Shown here piece by piece: positions 33,946 to 42,444 of a stretch of DNA of 64,000 bases. This DNA comes from Spirosoma validum (lineage in GTDB: Bacteria; Bacteroidota; Bacteroidia; Cytophagales; Spirosomataceae), in assembly GCF_014699035.1 (NCBI RefSeq), contig NZ_JACXAA010000001.1, forward strand, positions 744,001-808,000. The letters are read 5' to 3'. Under the pieces are notes generated by a model. That model saw only the letters and a list, made by a program, of their open reading frames with translations. It was not told where the DNA came from and did no database searches. Position numbers and translations under genes: made by a program. Position 1 is the first letter of the stretch. The number at the start of each line of letters is the position of its first letter.

Positions 33946-35256
33946 TTATGATCCACGAACTGATACGTCTTTTGATTTTCTGAAAATAGTTTCTGTATCA
34001 ATAATAATCGTTAGTTTCCTTATCGGGTAGATGAACAAGTAGTATATAAATAAACAGGCGCATAGAATTAACACAAAAAATTCGATATCTAAGGGAATTT
34101 GAAATGTCAAAAGTCCCAGAACAAAAGATAAAGGTTGACTCTTTATGTACTTCCTAGAAAATTTATTTCCCCTCAAAAAGGCAGTAAAAAAAGTTATTAA
34201 TAGTGTATATGGTATGACAAAAATCCTCCCAAACATAATTACTTGAAGTGGTAATATGAAATTAGGTCCAACGGAAATAGGGGATATTCTACCCTTTTCT
34301 AGTTCATAAAGTTGCCAACCCATAGACTGAGTTTCAACGTCAATAAAACGCTTTATAAATATTCCGAAAGTAGCCTTGCTATATTCACTGGGACCAAGTT
34401 TTATATGTTCAGAAGCATTATTACTTAAATACATTTCTAATCCATCTCCAGCGGCTAATAATCTGTTAGCCATTCGAGAAACACTATCTTCAATTCGCTC
34501 TTCTGTGTTGTAAAAAGACGTAACTAACACGCTATTCAATATGGCGAGAGCGAGAAAAACGCCACCATAGACATTTATATATCTGATTGATTTTTTCTGA
34601 AAAATAGGATAAAAATAAAAGATATAGTACCCATACGCGGCTGCTAGGCCTAACAGTGAGGATCTTCCACCTGCAATTATATCCAGTATACTATTGAAAA
34701 TTAGTATGAGTATTAAAGGATAACGCCAGTTCTTTTTAGCCTTTAATAATACAAATAGGTAATATATAAAGAAGGGCCTAGCACCTAACTCAAGAATGTA
34801 CTGAAATAAGCTACGCCCTTCCCACTGCTTAAACCTGTACAGAAACCAACTTTCTATCGATGGATTCGTCAATGCATAAGTTATAAACTCATATCGACTT
34901 GCTAAGTTTAAAATACAACATATTGCAAATAATAAAACATTTTTTTTATTATAAATTCCATCATTCAATGATTTAATATCGCGACTAGAATTATCTAAAA
35001 AATAGCGAAGACCAGCAATATATATCACATATGCTAAAACAAAAACAAAACCATCTGTCGTTACTCCCTTTTCAAAAAAGTAACCTATTAACAAAGATAA
35101 ACCACTTGCGCACCAAAGCACATTAGATAATAGCGGATCTATAACTGACGTAATCTTACTTCTTAGACAAAAATATATCAGAGTTACGAATACCATTAAA
35201 GCTATTAACATTATTGTAACGTCATATTTTTCATAATAAAATGTTGTTGATTGCAT
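33946..35256 (-). CDS. O-antigen/exopolysaccharide polymerase (Wzy-like)
   Basis: A 436-residue membrane protein with about ten to twelve helices and a larger loop region (about 255-335, IEDSVSRMANRLLAAGDGLE to GPNFILPLQV). The GGRSSLLGLAAAYGYY motif and topology match Wzy-type polymerases of the oligosaccharide repeat unit polymerase group, which polymerise lipid-linked repeats in the periplasm. Primary sequence of Wzy proteins is poorly conserved, so the call also rests on its position between glycosyltransferase, flippase and beta-helix genes. It starts at MQSTTFYYEKYDVTIMLIAL with no cleavable signal. Base composition is markedly AT-rich, as usual for these genes. Confidence 0.82.
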   Translation of the reverse strand: MQSTTFYYEKYDVTIMLIALMVFVTLIYFCLRSKITSVIDPLLSNVLWCASGLSLLIGYFFEKGVTTDGFVFVLAYVIYIAGLRYFLDNSSRDIKSLNDGIYNKKNVLLFAICCILNLASRYEFITYALTNPSIESWFLYRFKQWEGRSLFQYILELGARPFFIYYLFVLLKAKKNWRYPLILILIFNSILDIIAGGRSSLLGLAAAYGYYIFYFYPIFQKKSIRYINVYGGVFLALAILNSVLVTSFYNTEERIEDSVSRMANRLLAAGDGLEMYLSNNASEHIKLGPSEYSKATFGIFIKRFIDVETQSMGWQLYELEKGRISPISVGPNFILPLQVIMFGRIFVIPYTLLITFFTAFLRGNKFSRKYIKSQPLSFVLGLLTFQIPLDIEFFVLILCACLFIYYLFIYPIRKLTIIIDTETIFRKSKDVSVRGS

Positions 35257-35310
35257 AAATAGATATGTTAAAAACTATAGTTTATTCTCAAAATCTAGCA
35301 AGTCAATTAA

Positions 35311-36078
35311 CTAGCTATATCTGTGCGAATTCTTTTTAATAAATCTATAAAGAGTCATAACGATAAATTTAGTGCCTAGTAGCAAACGAGATGATAACTC
35401 CAAGTATCCTTTTAAATATTTCTGTCTAATAATATTAGTTTCTTTGTAAGATAATTTAGGATTACGGCTACGACCGTCTTTTGAACATGTGGCCACTGTT
35501 ACATTAATTCTTTGATACTTAGATTTATTAAGATATATGATTAAATTAAGTTCGTAGTCAGAAATAATCCTCATTTTAATATCGTAAGCAAAATTGTCAA
35601 ATAATGAACGATTATAGAAAGCTGCTTGGTGATGTATAGTATTCTGAATATAAGTGATAAAACTATAGTGAGATTTAAAAAAACCTCCATTGGTATACTT
35701 TATATCTCCATAAACTAAAGCGCATTTACTATCGATTAGAATAGGTTGAATCCTATTTATTACGTCTGGATTCAGTACATCATCTGCTCCTAAAAAATAT
35801 ATCCATTTACCATTCGAATTTTTCACCCCTTTATTCATCGCATCATAAATTCCATTATCAGGTTCGCTTACCCAGAAATCTATCTCATTTTCATAATCTT
35901 TAATTACATCGACTGTACCATCAGTTGAGCCGCCGTCAATAATTACTAACTCGAAACTGCCTACTTGATCTATAACGCTTTGTATTGCCTGCGTAATAGT
36001 TGACTTAGCATTATAAACAACGATTATTATGCTAACTGTTATATTATTTTTAGAATTATTGCTAAATGCTTGCATCAA
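35311..36078 (-). CDS. family 2 glycosyltransferase
   Basis: A 255-residue GT-A enzyme of the WcaA-like group, with ITVSIIIVVYNAKSTITQAI, FELVIIDGGSTDGT, the SEPDNGIYDAMNKG block and the metal-binding FLGADDVLNPDV. The shared IIDGGSTD...SEPD.GIYDA.NKG layout makes it a paralogue of the divergently transcribed gene at 36289-37050. A second Met follows the first, so the start is 36078 or 36075. It belongs to the minus-strand polysaccharide operon, 54 bp ahead of the polymerase gene. Donor sugar unknown. Confidence 0.88.
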   Translation of the reverse strand: MMQAFSNNSKNNITVSIIIVVYNAKSTITQAIQSVIDQVGSFELVIIDGGSTDGTVDVIKDYENEIDFWVSEPDNGIYDAMNKGVKNSNGKWIYFLGADDVLNPDVINRIQPILIDSKCALVYGDIKYTNGGFFKSHYSFITYIQNTIHHQAAFYNRSLFDNFAYDIKMRIISDYELNLIIYLNKSKYQRINVTVATCSKDGRSRNPKLSYKETNIIRQKYLKGYLELSSRLLLGTKFIVMTLYRFIKKNSHRYS

Positions 36079-36288
36079 AATTTCTAGGTATCTTATACTC
36101 GCTATAAATTCTCATTTAATTCTCATTATCAGGTAAATAAAGTCAGCATATTTTTTAAAAAGCCAACTATTTGTTTAATTGCACAAAAGAGTATTTTGTT
36201 TTTACAGAATTTATAAATAATTTTCAAATCTAATAAGTATACACTCATAAGAAGCAATTGATAAAACGAGCATTAAAATACAATATAC

Positions 36289-37050
36289 ATGCAAAGTATC
36301 TCGCCAAAGGTTTCAATAATAACTGCGGTATATAACGCCGAAAAATATATAAATGGATGTATAACAAGTGTGTTAGGACAAAATTACGAAAATTTTGAAT
36401 ACATAATCATTGATGGTGGCTCAACTGATAATACAATTTCAATAATTGAACAATACAAAGATAAACTTTCCTATTGGATCAGTGAGCCTGATCGAGGCAT
36501 TTATGATGCATGGAACAAAGGCTTAGCTGCTTCAAAGGGCGAGTGGATTGCTTTCCTCGGTTCTGATGACCTTCTATACCCAGACGCTATCCAGACATAC
36601 GTAAACCATATTATACAACATCCTAAACAACATGAATTAGAGTTCGTTTCTTCTCGCATTGAATTAGTGAAACAAGACTTAACTTCAATTCGAATTGTAG
36701 GAGAAGCTTGGGATTGGGAACGATTTAAGTATAAAATGATTACTTGGCATGTTGGATGTTTTCATGCCAAGCATCTTTTTACAAAGTATGGGTATTTTGA
36801 TCCGGCTTATAAAGTATCTGGCGACTATGAGTTACTTTTACGTCCTACAGACAAATTGGTTGCTTCCTTTGTAGATCGAACAACCGTTAAAATGCGAATG
36901 GGGGGTGTCAGTGATATTAAACTTATTGAAGCTCATGACGAAACTTTCCGAGCTAAAATAAAGAATGGCGCTATACCAGCTTGGAGAGGAGAACTTCTAA
37001 AAATATTGTATCACGTATATCTGACTGTTAAGTTTACTATAAAGCGCTGA
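36289..37050 (+). CDS. family 2 glycosyltransferase on the opposite strand
   Basis: A 253-residue GT-A enzyme with VSIITAVYNAEKYINGCITS, YIIIDGGSTDNTIS, SEPDRGIYDAWNKG and FLGSDDLLYPDAIQ; the metal-binding SDD is intact. It has the same subfamily layout as its divergent neighbour at 35311-36078, but the C-terminal halves differ. It is one of two plus-strand genes inside an otherwise minus-strand locus and is convergent with the GT4 gene 8 bp away. A separate promoter in the 210-bp divergent gap is expected; none is clear. Donor sugar unknown. Confidence 0.88.
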   Translation: MQSISPKVSIITAVYNAEKYINGCITSVLGQNYENFEYIIIDGGSTDNTISIIEQYKDKLSYWISEPDRGIYDAWNKGLAASKGEWIAFLGSDDLLYPDAIQTYVNHIIQHPKQHELEFVSSRIELVKQDLTSIRIVGEAWDWERFKYKMITWHVGCFHAKHLFTKYGYFDPAYKVSGDYELLLRPTDKLVASFVDRTTVKMRMGGVSDIKLIEAHDETFRAKIKNGAIPAWRGELLKILYHVYLTVKFTIKR

Positions 37051-37058
37051 CTGACAGT

Positions 37059-38159
37059 TTAGTGAAGCTTATTGTACAAATCTAATGTACTATTAACAGT
37101 TTTTTGCCAGGAAAATAGGGAGAGTTGCTCGCGGCCAAGTTGTATTAATTTTGCTCGTAATGCGCTATCTAACAGAATCTTTTCAACCGAAGCTTCCATC
37201 GAATCCTTGTTATCAGGATCAAAGTAAAGTGCTGCATCACCAGCCACTTCAGGTAACGAACTAATATTACTTAGGACACAAGGACAATTACACGAAAATG
37301 CTTCTAATACTGGGATGCCAAAACCTTCATATAGTGATGGAAATACAAAAGCTATTGCTCCCTTATAGAGACCTTGTAAAATTTTATCATTGACATCCTT
37401 GTATTCTATTAAATTGTTTAAATTCCAAGATTTGATGACTTCTATTTCTTTAGGTGAAAATTCACCACCTCCGGCACAAACTAACTTCACCCTATACTTA
37501 ATCAATATTTGCGCAACTGCGCGCAAAAAGGGTATAAAATTTTTATAACTAGATCGATTACCTACATATAACAAATAAGGAGATGCATTTGGAGCACTAT
37601 TTTCATTCTTATTCGTAGCATCATGCTGCACAAATGGACTACCTAAATGAATGACTGTTATTTTTTCAGGTAGCACATCAAGCATTTCGATCATATCTAG
37701 TTTTGTACTTTCTGATATTGCAATTAAATGCGATGCTTTCTGTACTACTTTTTGTTTTTGAGCGAATATCGTTTTATCAGCTGATAGTTCAGCAAATCTA
37801 TTTGATAGACGCTCGTAGGTCATATCATAAAAAGTTGTGACAAAAGGTTTTTGGCCAATTGAAGAAACTAAAAAATCGTCAAAATAGGTAGCATGATATA
37901 TATCATAGCTTTTGATCTTATTATCAATACAATTAAATAAAGTATTAGATTTATAATATAGCCTGCGTTTTTTAGAAAAAGGATATGGTATCACAGGAAT
38001 ATTATATTCTTTTAAATGAACATTATTAGACCATAGCAAAGAAAGATGAGCGTTATTATCATCAGTGTTGTTAATCCCTTTAATTAATTCACAAAAGTAC
38101 CTGGATATTCCGCCATAGTTTTGAAGTGTAAATGTCTGGTGATCAAAAAAGATATTCAT
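37059..38159 (-). CDS. family 4 glycosyltransferase (GT-B)
   Basis: A 366-residue enzyme with the N-terminal GGISRYFCELIKGI pattern of mannosyltransferase-like GT4 proteins and a C-terminal glycosyl transferase group 1 domain: LLYVGNRSSYKNFIPFLRAV (donor domain start), PSLYEGFGIPVLEAFSCNCP (the EX7E region) and SSLPEVAGDAALYFDP. GT4 enzymes use nucleotide sugars such as GDP-mannose with retention of configuration. In this locus it would extend the lipid-linked repeat. Preceded by a methyltransferase gene 18 bp upstream. Confidence 0.92.
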   Translation of the reverse strand: MNIFFDHQTFTLQNYGGISRYFCELIKGINNTDDNNAHLSLLWSNNVHLKEYNIPVIPYPFSKKRRLYYKSNTLFNCIDNKIKSYDIYHATYFDDFLVSSIGQKPFVTTFYDMTYERLSNRFAELSADKTIFAQKQKVVQKASHLIAISESTKLDMIEMLDVLPEKITVIHLGSPFVQHDATNKNENSAPNASPYLLYVGNRSSYKNFIPFLRAVAQILIKYRVKLVCAGGGEFSPKEIEVIKSWNLNNLIEYKDVNDKILQGLYKGAIAFVFPSLYEGFGIPVLEAFSCNCPCVLSNISSLPEVAGDAALYFDPDNKDSMEASVEKILLDSALRAKLIQLGREQLSLFSWQKTVNSTLDLYNKLH

Positions 38160-38177
38160 TGAACAAAATTAATGCTT

Positions 38178-38984
38178 TTATAAAGGCAAATGCCCTAAAC
38201 TTTCTCTTAGACATTTCTGAACATAAACAAAATCCTTTTTTAATAATGACTCTCGTTTACCTATGAATTTATTGTACCAACGACTCCAGCGTGGATCTGT
38301 AATTGTTTTAAATAAATTATTACTAATTGATTTTTTGCTAAATAAATGAATGTCGTAGTTATTCCAATTATAATTTAAATTAAATCGATCAGCTAGCGCT
38401 TGTAGAGACTTACGGTGATACAAACCAATATGCTGGCCAGTTTCTGGCGTGAAGTACCACCATGACTCTGGAGTAACTTTATCGAAAGGTTGTACTTCTG
38501 TGGAAAACAATATAGTGTCACTGAGGGTTAGCATTTTTTCAAGTTCTGTAACAGGATTAATAAGGTGTTCAAATACCTCAAAAGCTGTCAGCAATTCGCC
38601 TTTAAAGAAATTTGTATCTGTAATATCAAATAAATCAGCATATAAATTAGGACAGTAAATATCTTGGCGATAATAATCAAACCCTCGGTCACGCAGCATG
38701 CGTACTAACATACCATACCCTCCCCCGTAATCTATAAATTGCGCATCTGGATTACACCATTTATTAATGACACTTTGAACTATAGGTAATACAAATTCAT
38801 TACGATTAATCAGACCAATATCTAATTTAGTAATTGCCGAGTTATATGCTTCGTCTAACCAAAAAGGATTTTCCGTAAAAATAAAATTACAATGGTTACA
38901 ACGAAAATACTGTATATTATACTTCCCAAGTACTTTCGCAGTGCAATACGCAGAAACTGAAGATTCACAAATTGGGCAGTCCAT
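38178..38984 (-). CDS. SAM-dependent methyltransferase with N-terminal zinc ribbon
   Basis: A 268-residue protein. The ATG at 38984 places the CPIC...CNHC zinc-binding motif at the very start (MDCPICESS, YFRCNHCNFIF); the longer frame to 39068 would run into the flippase gene. The zinc ribbon plus class I methyltransferase core (FIDYGGGYGMLVRMLRDRGF, ELLTAFEVFEHLINP, ETGQHIGLYHRKSLQALADR) is the layout of the Methyltransf_23 group often found in polysaccharide clusters, where members methylate sugars or their ends. The substrate here is inferred to be a glycan intermediate. Confidence 0.85.
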   Translation of the reverse strand: MDCPICESSVSAYCTAKVLGKYNIQYFRCNHCNFIFTENPFWLDEAYNSAITKLDIGLINRNEFVLPIVQSVINKWCNPDAQFIDYGGGYGMLVRMLRDRGFDYYRQDIYCPNLYADLFDITDTNFFKGELLTAFEVFEHLINPVTELEKMLTLSDTILFSTEVQPFDKVTPESWWYFTPETGQHIGLYHRKSLQALADRFNLNYNWNNYDIHLFSKKSISNNLFKTITDPRWSRWYNKFIGKRESLLKKDFVYVQKCLRESLGHLPL

Positions 38985-39006
38985 AGTAATGAGAAGTTTT
39001 ACGATA

Positions 39007-40374
39007 CTACTGATTCCAAATTCCATTGGCTGTGCCAGATAGCAGCTTTTTAGACTGCAAACCTCCAAACAAGGAACAAACCAGCAATGATATCGAAGTG
39101 GCTAAAATCACCCCTGTACTACCCATATGTAGGTTTTTACCCAGTAATATAGCTAATGGAATATTAATGAGAGCTGAAAATAAGGAGAAATACAGCTGTA
39201 GGCGAATTTTGCTAAGTCCATTAATAACAACCGCTATTATACTATTCCAACAACTCACAATAGTAAACACTCCCATACAAATATTTAGTTCCAATGGTAC
39301 TGATACTCGGCTACCTATCCAAAACTTATATACTACGCTAGAGAGCAAAATCATTAAAAATATTATTATAACTAATCCAATCCATAACTTTTGCAAGTAT
39401 TGATATGAACTTCGCATCCATTTTATGTCTGCTTTTACAGCTGCCTCTGTAAAAGCAGACCAATATGGCGTTATTGCAATAGCAAATAGAGTATTAATCG
39501 AATTGAAATATCGGAAACAAATATTATATGTTGTTACTTCTGCAGGCCCAAATAATTGATTAATAATTATGTTATCTGTATAGAAAAGTATAATTACTGA
39601 TATTTGAATAAAGAAAAATTTATACCCTAAAGACAATAAACTTCGTGCTTGTTTAAAATCAGTGAGATCAAATGATGGTCGATAGTCCTTCAATTGATTT
39701 CTATAAAGTACAAATCCACTAATTAGCAAAACAAATACGGGACAAAACACAGTCAAAGCTGCTAGATAAATCAGATTCCCTTTACTAAAGAGCGATAACA
39801 TGTAAGTTCCAACTAACACCAGTAAATTGGCGAGTAAATTTATCAAACTTACTCGACTAGACTCTTGAAGGGCTAATAAAACATAAGTAAGAATATCAAG
39901 TACCAATTTAATTGTTATTGCGACAACTGTAATTAAAAGAATAGTTTGAAGTTGCCGTAAATCAATATTTGTATTAAAAATTCTTTGCCAAGGAAGATGA
40001 GGAAGAAGTAGTAGAAACAGTAAGATTATAACCAATTGAATAAGCCCAAAAATTAAGTAAGCTGTACTGACATATGCTCTGGCTAATAATGTATCATGCT
40101 TAGCAACAGCTTCTGAAAATTTATTACGTAAACCATTACCAATTCCAATGTCTAGAAATGCTAGCATTGTAACAATTGAACTTATAGTTAACCAAGTACC
40201 ATAAGTATCTTTAGCTAAGTAATCAATTGTTAAAGGAACTAATAATAGCGATATCAGCATCCCACCTCCCTTAATAGCCAATCCTAAAATAGTATTAAGT
40301 TGAGCTTTTCGGGTGCGTGGGTGGGCATTTTGAACACGCTTGAGCACATATTCGAGCGATTTAATTTTTATCAT
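39007..40374 (-). CDS. polysaccharide flippase (Wzx-like, MATE/MOP superfamily)
   Basis: A 455-residue membrane protein with about 12-14 helices. The ATG at 40374 overlaps the stop of the GDP-mannose dehydratase gene as ATGA, and the protein then starts MIKIKSLEYVLKRVQNAHPR before the first helix region (GLAIKGGGMLISLLLVPLTI); the longer frame would extend into the gmd-like gene. The N-terminal helices, the DIGIGNGLRNKFSEAVAK loop and the overall pattern match the polysaccharide biosynthesis flippase family that moves undecaprenyl-linked repeats across the inner membrane. With the Wzy-like gene it defines a Wzx/Wzy-dependent pathway. Confidence 0.87.
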   Translation of the reverse strand: MIKIKSLEYVLKRVQNAHPRTRKAQLNTILGLAIKGGGMLISLLLVPLTIDYLAKDTYGTWLTISSIVTMLAFLDIGIGNGLRNKFSEAVAKHDTLLARAYVSTAYLIFGLIQLVIILLFLLLLPHLPWQRIFNTNIDLRQLQTILLITVVAITIKLVLDILTYVLLALQESSRVSLINLLANLLVLVGTYMLSLFSKGNLIYLAALTVFCPVFVLLISGFVLYRNQLKDYRPSFDLTDFKQARSLLSLGYKFFFIQISVIILFYTDNIIINQLFGPAEVTTYNICFRYFNSINTLFAIAITPYWSAFTEAAVKADIKWMRSSYQYLQKLWIGLVIIIFLMILLSSVVYKFWIGSRVSVPLELNICMGVFTIVSCWNSIIAVVINGLSKIRLQLYFSLFSALINIPLAILLGKNLHMGSTGVILATSISLLVCSLFGGLQSKKLLSGTANGIWNQ

Positions 40375-41339
40375 AAATTTTTTCGCATTTGTACGCAAGC
40401 CTCCACCATCCTTGCCCCTACACTTTCCATTGAAGTACTTGCCCGCCAACCTAATTGTTTTAAAGCTTTACTCGGATTAGCGTAACCTTCAGCAATATCG
40501 GTTGGTCGAAAAAACAACGAATCAATGCGGATATAATCTTGCCAATTAAGTTCGACAGTTTCAAATACTATACGAATAAAATCGCTTAACTTACAAGTTC
40601 TTCCTGTTGCAATTACATAATCATCAGCCTTCGTCTGTTGAAGCATAAGCCACATTGCTTCAACATAATCGGGCGCCCAGCCCCAATCGCGGGCAATGTC
40701 AATATTACCTAATGTCAGAATTTCTTTACTTCCGTTAGCAATTCGGCAAGCGGCAGCCACAATTTTTTGCGTAACAAATCGTTCGGGACGTAATGGAGAC
40801 TCATGATTGAAAAGTATACCCGTACTAGTATGAAGTTGATACGCTTCTCGATAGTTAGCTACTTGCCAAAATGCTGCTGCTTTAGCAACGCCATAAGGGC
40901 TACGCGGTCTAAAAGGTGTGTTTTCATCCGCGGCTAACTTTCCAGTATCACCGAAACATTCACTTGAGCCAGCATTGTAAAACTTAATTGGCAAATTAGT
41001 GAATCGAATTGCTTCCAGAAGGTTTAACGTACCAATACTAATGCTTTCCAACGTCTCCACTGGTTGTTCAAATGATAACCCTACAGAACTCTGGCCAGCT
41101 AAGTTATATACTTCATCAGGTTTAATCTTCAATAATGTTTGTAATACACTTCTAAAATCGCTAATACTAATCGATACAGTTTGAACAAAGTTTTGTATAC
41201 CTAGTCTTGCCAAATTGCTAAAAGAAGCCATCTGCGCATCACGAGATCCCCCATATACTTGATAGCCTTTATCAAGTAAAAGTTTAGCTAAATAAGCTCC
41301 GTCTTGACCCGAAACACCACAAATTAGAGCTTTTTTCAT
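40371..41339 (-). CDS. gmd: GDP-mannose 4,6-dehydratase-like SDR
   Basis: A 322-residue extended short-chain dehydrogenase. It shows the NAD(P)-binding GVSGQDGAYLAKLLLDKGY, DEVYNLAGQSSVG, the active Ser/Thr region YNAGSSECFGDTG, YGVAKAAAFW (Tyr/Lys) and FNHESPLRPERFVTQKI, a string of motifs specific to the GMD group. GMD converts GDP-mannose to GDP-4-keto-6-deoxy-mannose, a precursor of fucose, rhamnose or perosamine units. No second-step reductase or aminotransferase is seen in this window. The gene overlaps both neighbours by 4 bp (ATGA), so it is translationally coupled to the Wzz and Wzx genes. A related 4,6-dehydratase specificity is the main alternative. Confidence 0.88.
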   Translation of the reverse strand: MKKALICGVSGQDGAYLAKLLLDKGYQVYGGSRDAQMASFSNLARLGIQNFVQTVSISISDFRSVLQTLLKIKPDEVYNLAGQSSVGLSFEQPVETLESISIGTLNLLEAIRFTNLPIKFYNAGSSECFGDTGKLAADENTPFRPRSPYGVAKAAAFWQVANYREAYQLHTSTGILFNHESPLRPERFVTQKIVAAACRIANGSKEILTLGNIDIARDWGWAPDYVEAMWLMLQQTKADDYVIATGRTCKLSDFIRIVFETVELNWQDYIRIDSLFFRPTDIAEGYANPSKALKQLGWRASTSMESVGARMVEACVQMRKNL

Positions 41340-42424
41340 ACCAATCGACGTCCTGAAATCATACGCCGGGCGAAGATTATTATTATTGAAACAATAATGC
41401 CAATAACAGCGAAGCCAATCATTATAAAAGTACGCTTTGGGCCACTCTTGTGTAAAGGCACTATCGGTGGGTCGAGCATTTTGAATGTCGGCGTTTCTTC
41501 TTCAACTTTTATTTTAGCTTGCTCCAATTGTTTTGCTAAATCATTATATACTGATTGTTCAAGTAAATAATCAGCCTGAAGTCTCTGTTCATCAAGTTTA
41601 GCTGTATTCAGATATAAACTTCTATTACGATCTCTGTAATTGGAAAGCGCATATTCTGCATTCTGGTAGCGTAGTTTTACTTCCTGAACTTGTTTTTTTA
41701 AAAAATCAACTCGGCTACGAGCCTTATCTGTTCTATAAGCTGTTATATAGTTTGTAAGATAATTTAATGAGAGTTGTGCTACAGTAGCAGCTACTATTGG
41801 TTCTAGCTCAGTGGCTTTTATAGATAAAATACCTGTTTTCTTATCATATATGGACGTTACACTGCCTAATACGGCTTTTATTAAACCATCCTGTTCCTTG
41901 GTTATTTCAATGGCTAAATTCGCTCTTTTCAACCCAAGTTTATCCTCGATATTATCATCGTTTTGTCTCCTAAAGGGAGCCAATAGATTGTCTAATAAGC
42001 CTGGTTCACCTATTTTGTTTATATAATCTTGTAGACTAACTTTCGCATTTAGTTTTTTAGAATATACCGCTTGCTTTAATATGTTTAATGCAAATGGTAC
42101 ACTTTGTAGAACATTAGGATATAAATCGGGACGGATAGATGGCTCATTAGAACTTGACATATCTGATCCTAAACCTAACAAATCAGATGTCAAGCTATTT
42201 AGCCCTCCTCCTCCTTTACCTCTAAATTCAGGCATGACATTTACTTGTACTGTATACACATTAGGCAAAGACCAAGCGTATAGTATGCCTATGACAAGTC
42301 CGGCAACGCCACCAAGCAGTATTTTCCAGCGATTTATTTTAAAGAAATATACAACTTCGCTCAGTCGAATTTCGATTCCGTCCTGATCAATGTGTTTTAC
42401 TTTATCTTCATTTATAACTTCCAT
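41336..42424 (-). CDS. Wzz-type chain-length/export co-polymerase without kinase domain
   Basis: A 362-residue inner-membrane protein with two membrane helices (about 35-55, ILLGGVAGLVIGILYAWSLP; about 328-350, FIMIGFAVIGIIVSIIIIFA) around a large periplasmic region with a coiled coil (RVDFLKKQVQEVKLRYQNAE). The PPIVPLHKSGPKR proline segment before the second helix is typical of Wzz/polysaccharide co-polymerases. There is no C-terminal Walker-type tyrosine kinase domain as in Wzc. It lies between the Wza gene (20 bp upstream) and the gmd-like gene (4-bp overlap). Confidence 0.88.
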   Translation of the reverse strand: MEVINEDKVKHIDQDGIEIRLSEVVYFFKINRWKILLGGVAGLVIGILYAWSLPNVYTVQVNVMPEFRGKGGGGLNSLTSDLLGLGSDMSSSNEPSIRPDLYPNVLQSVPFALNILKQAVYSKKLNAKVSLQDYINKIGEPGLLDNLLAPFRRQNDDNIEDKLGLKRANLAIEITKEQDGLIKAVLGSVTSIYDKKTGILSIKATELEPIVAATVAQLSLNYLTNYITAYRTDKARSRVDFLKKQVQEVKLRYQNAEYALSNYRDRNRSLYLNTAKLDEQRLQADYLLEQSVYNDLAKQLEQAKIKVEEETPTFKMLDPPIVPLHKSGPKRTFIMIGFAVIGIIVSIIIIFARRMISGRRLV

Positions 42425-42444
42425 CTTATCAATACAAAGGGTAT

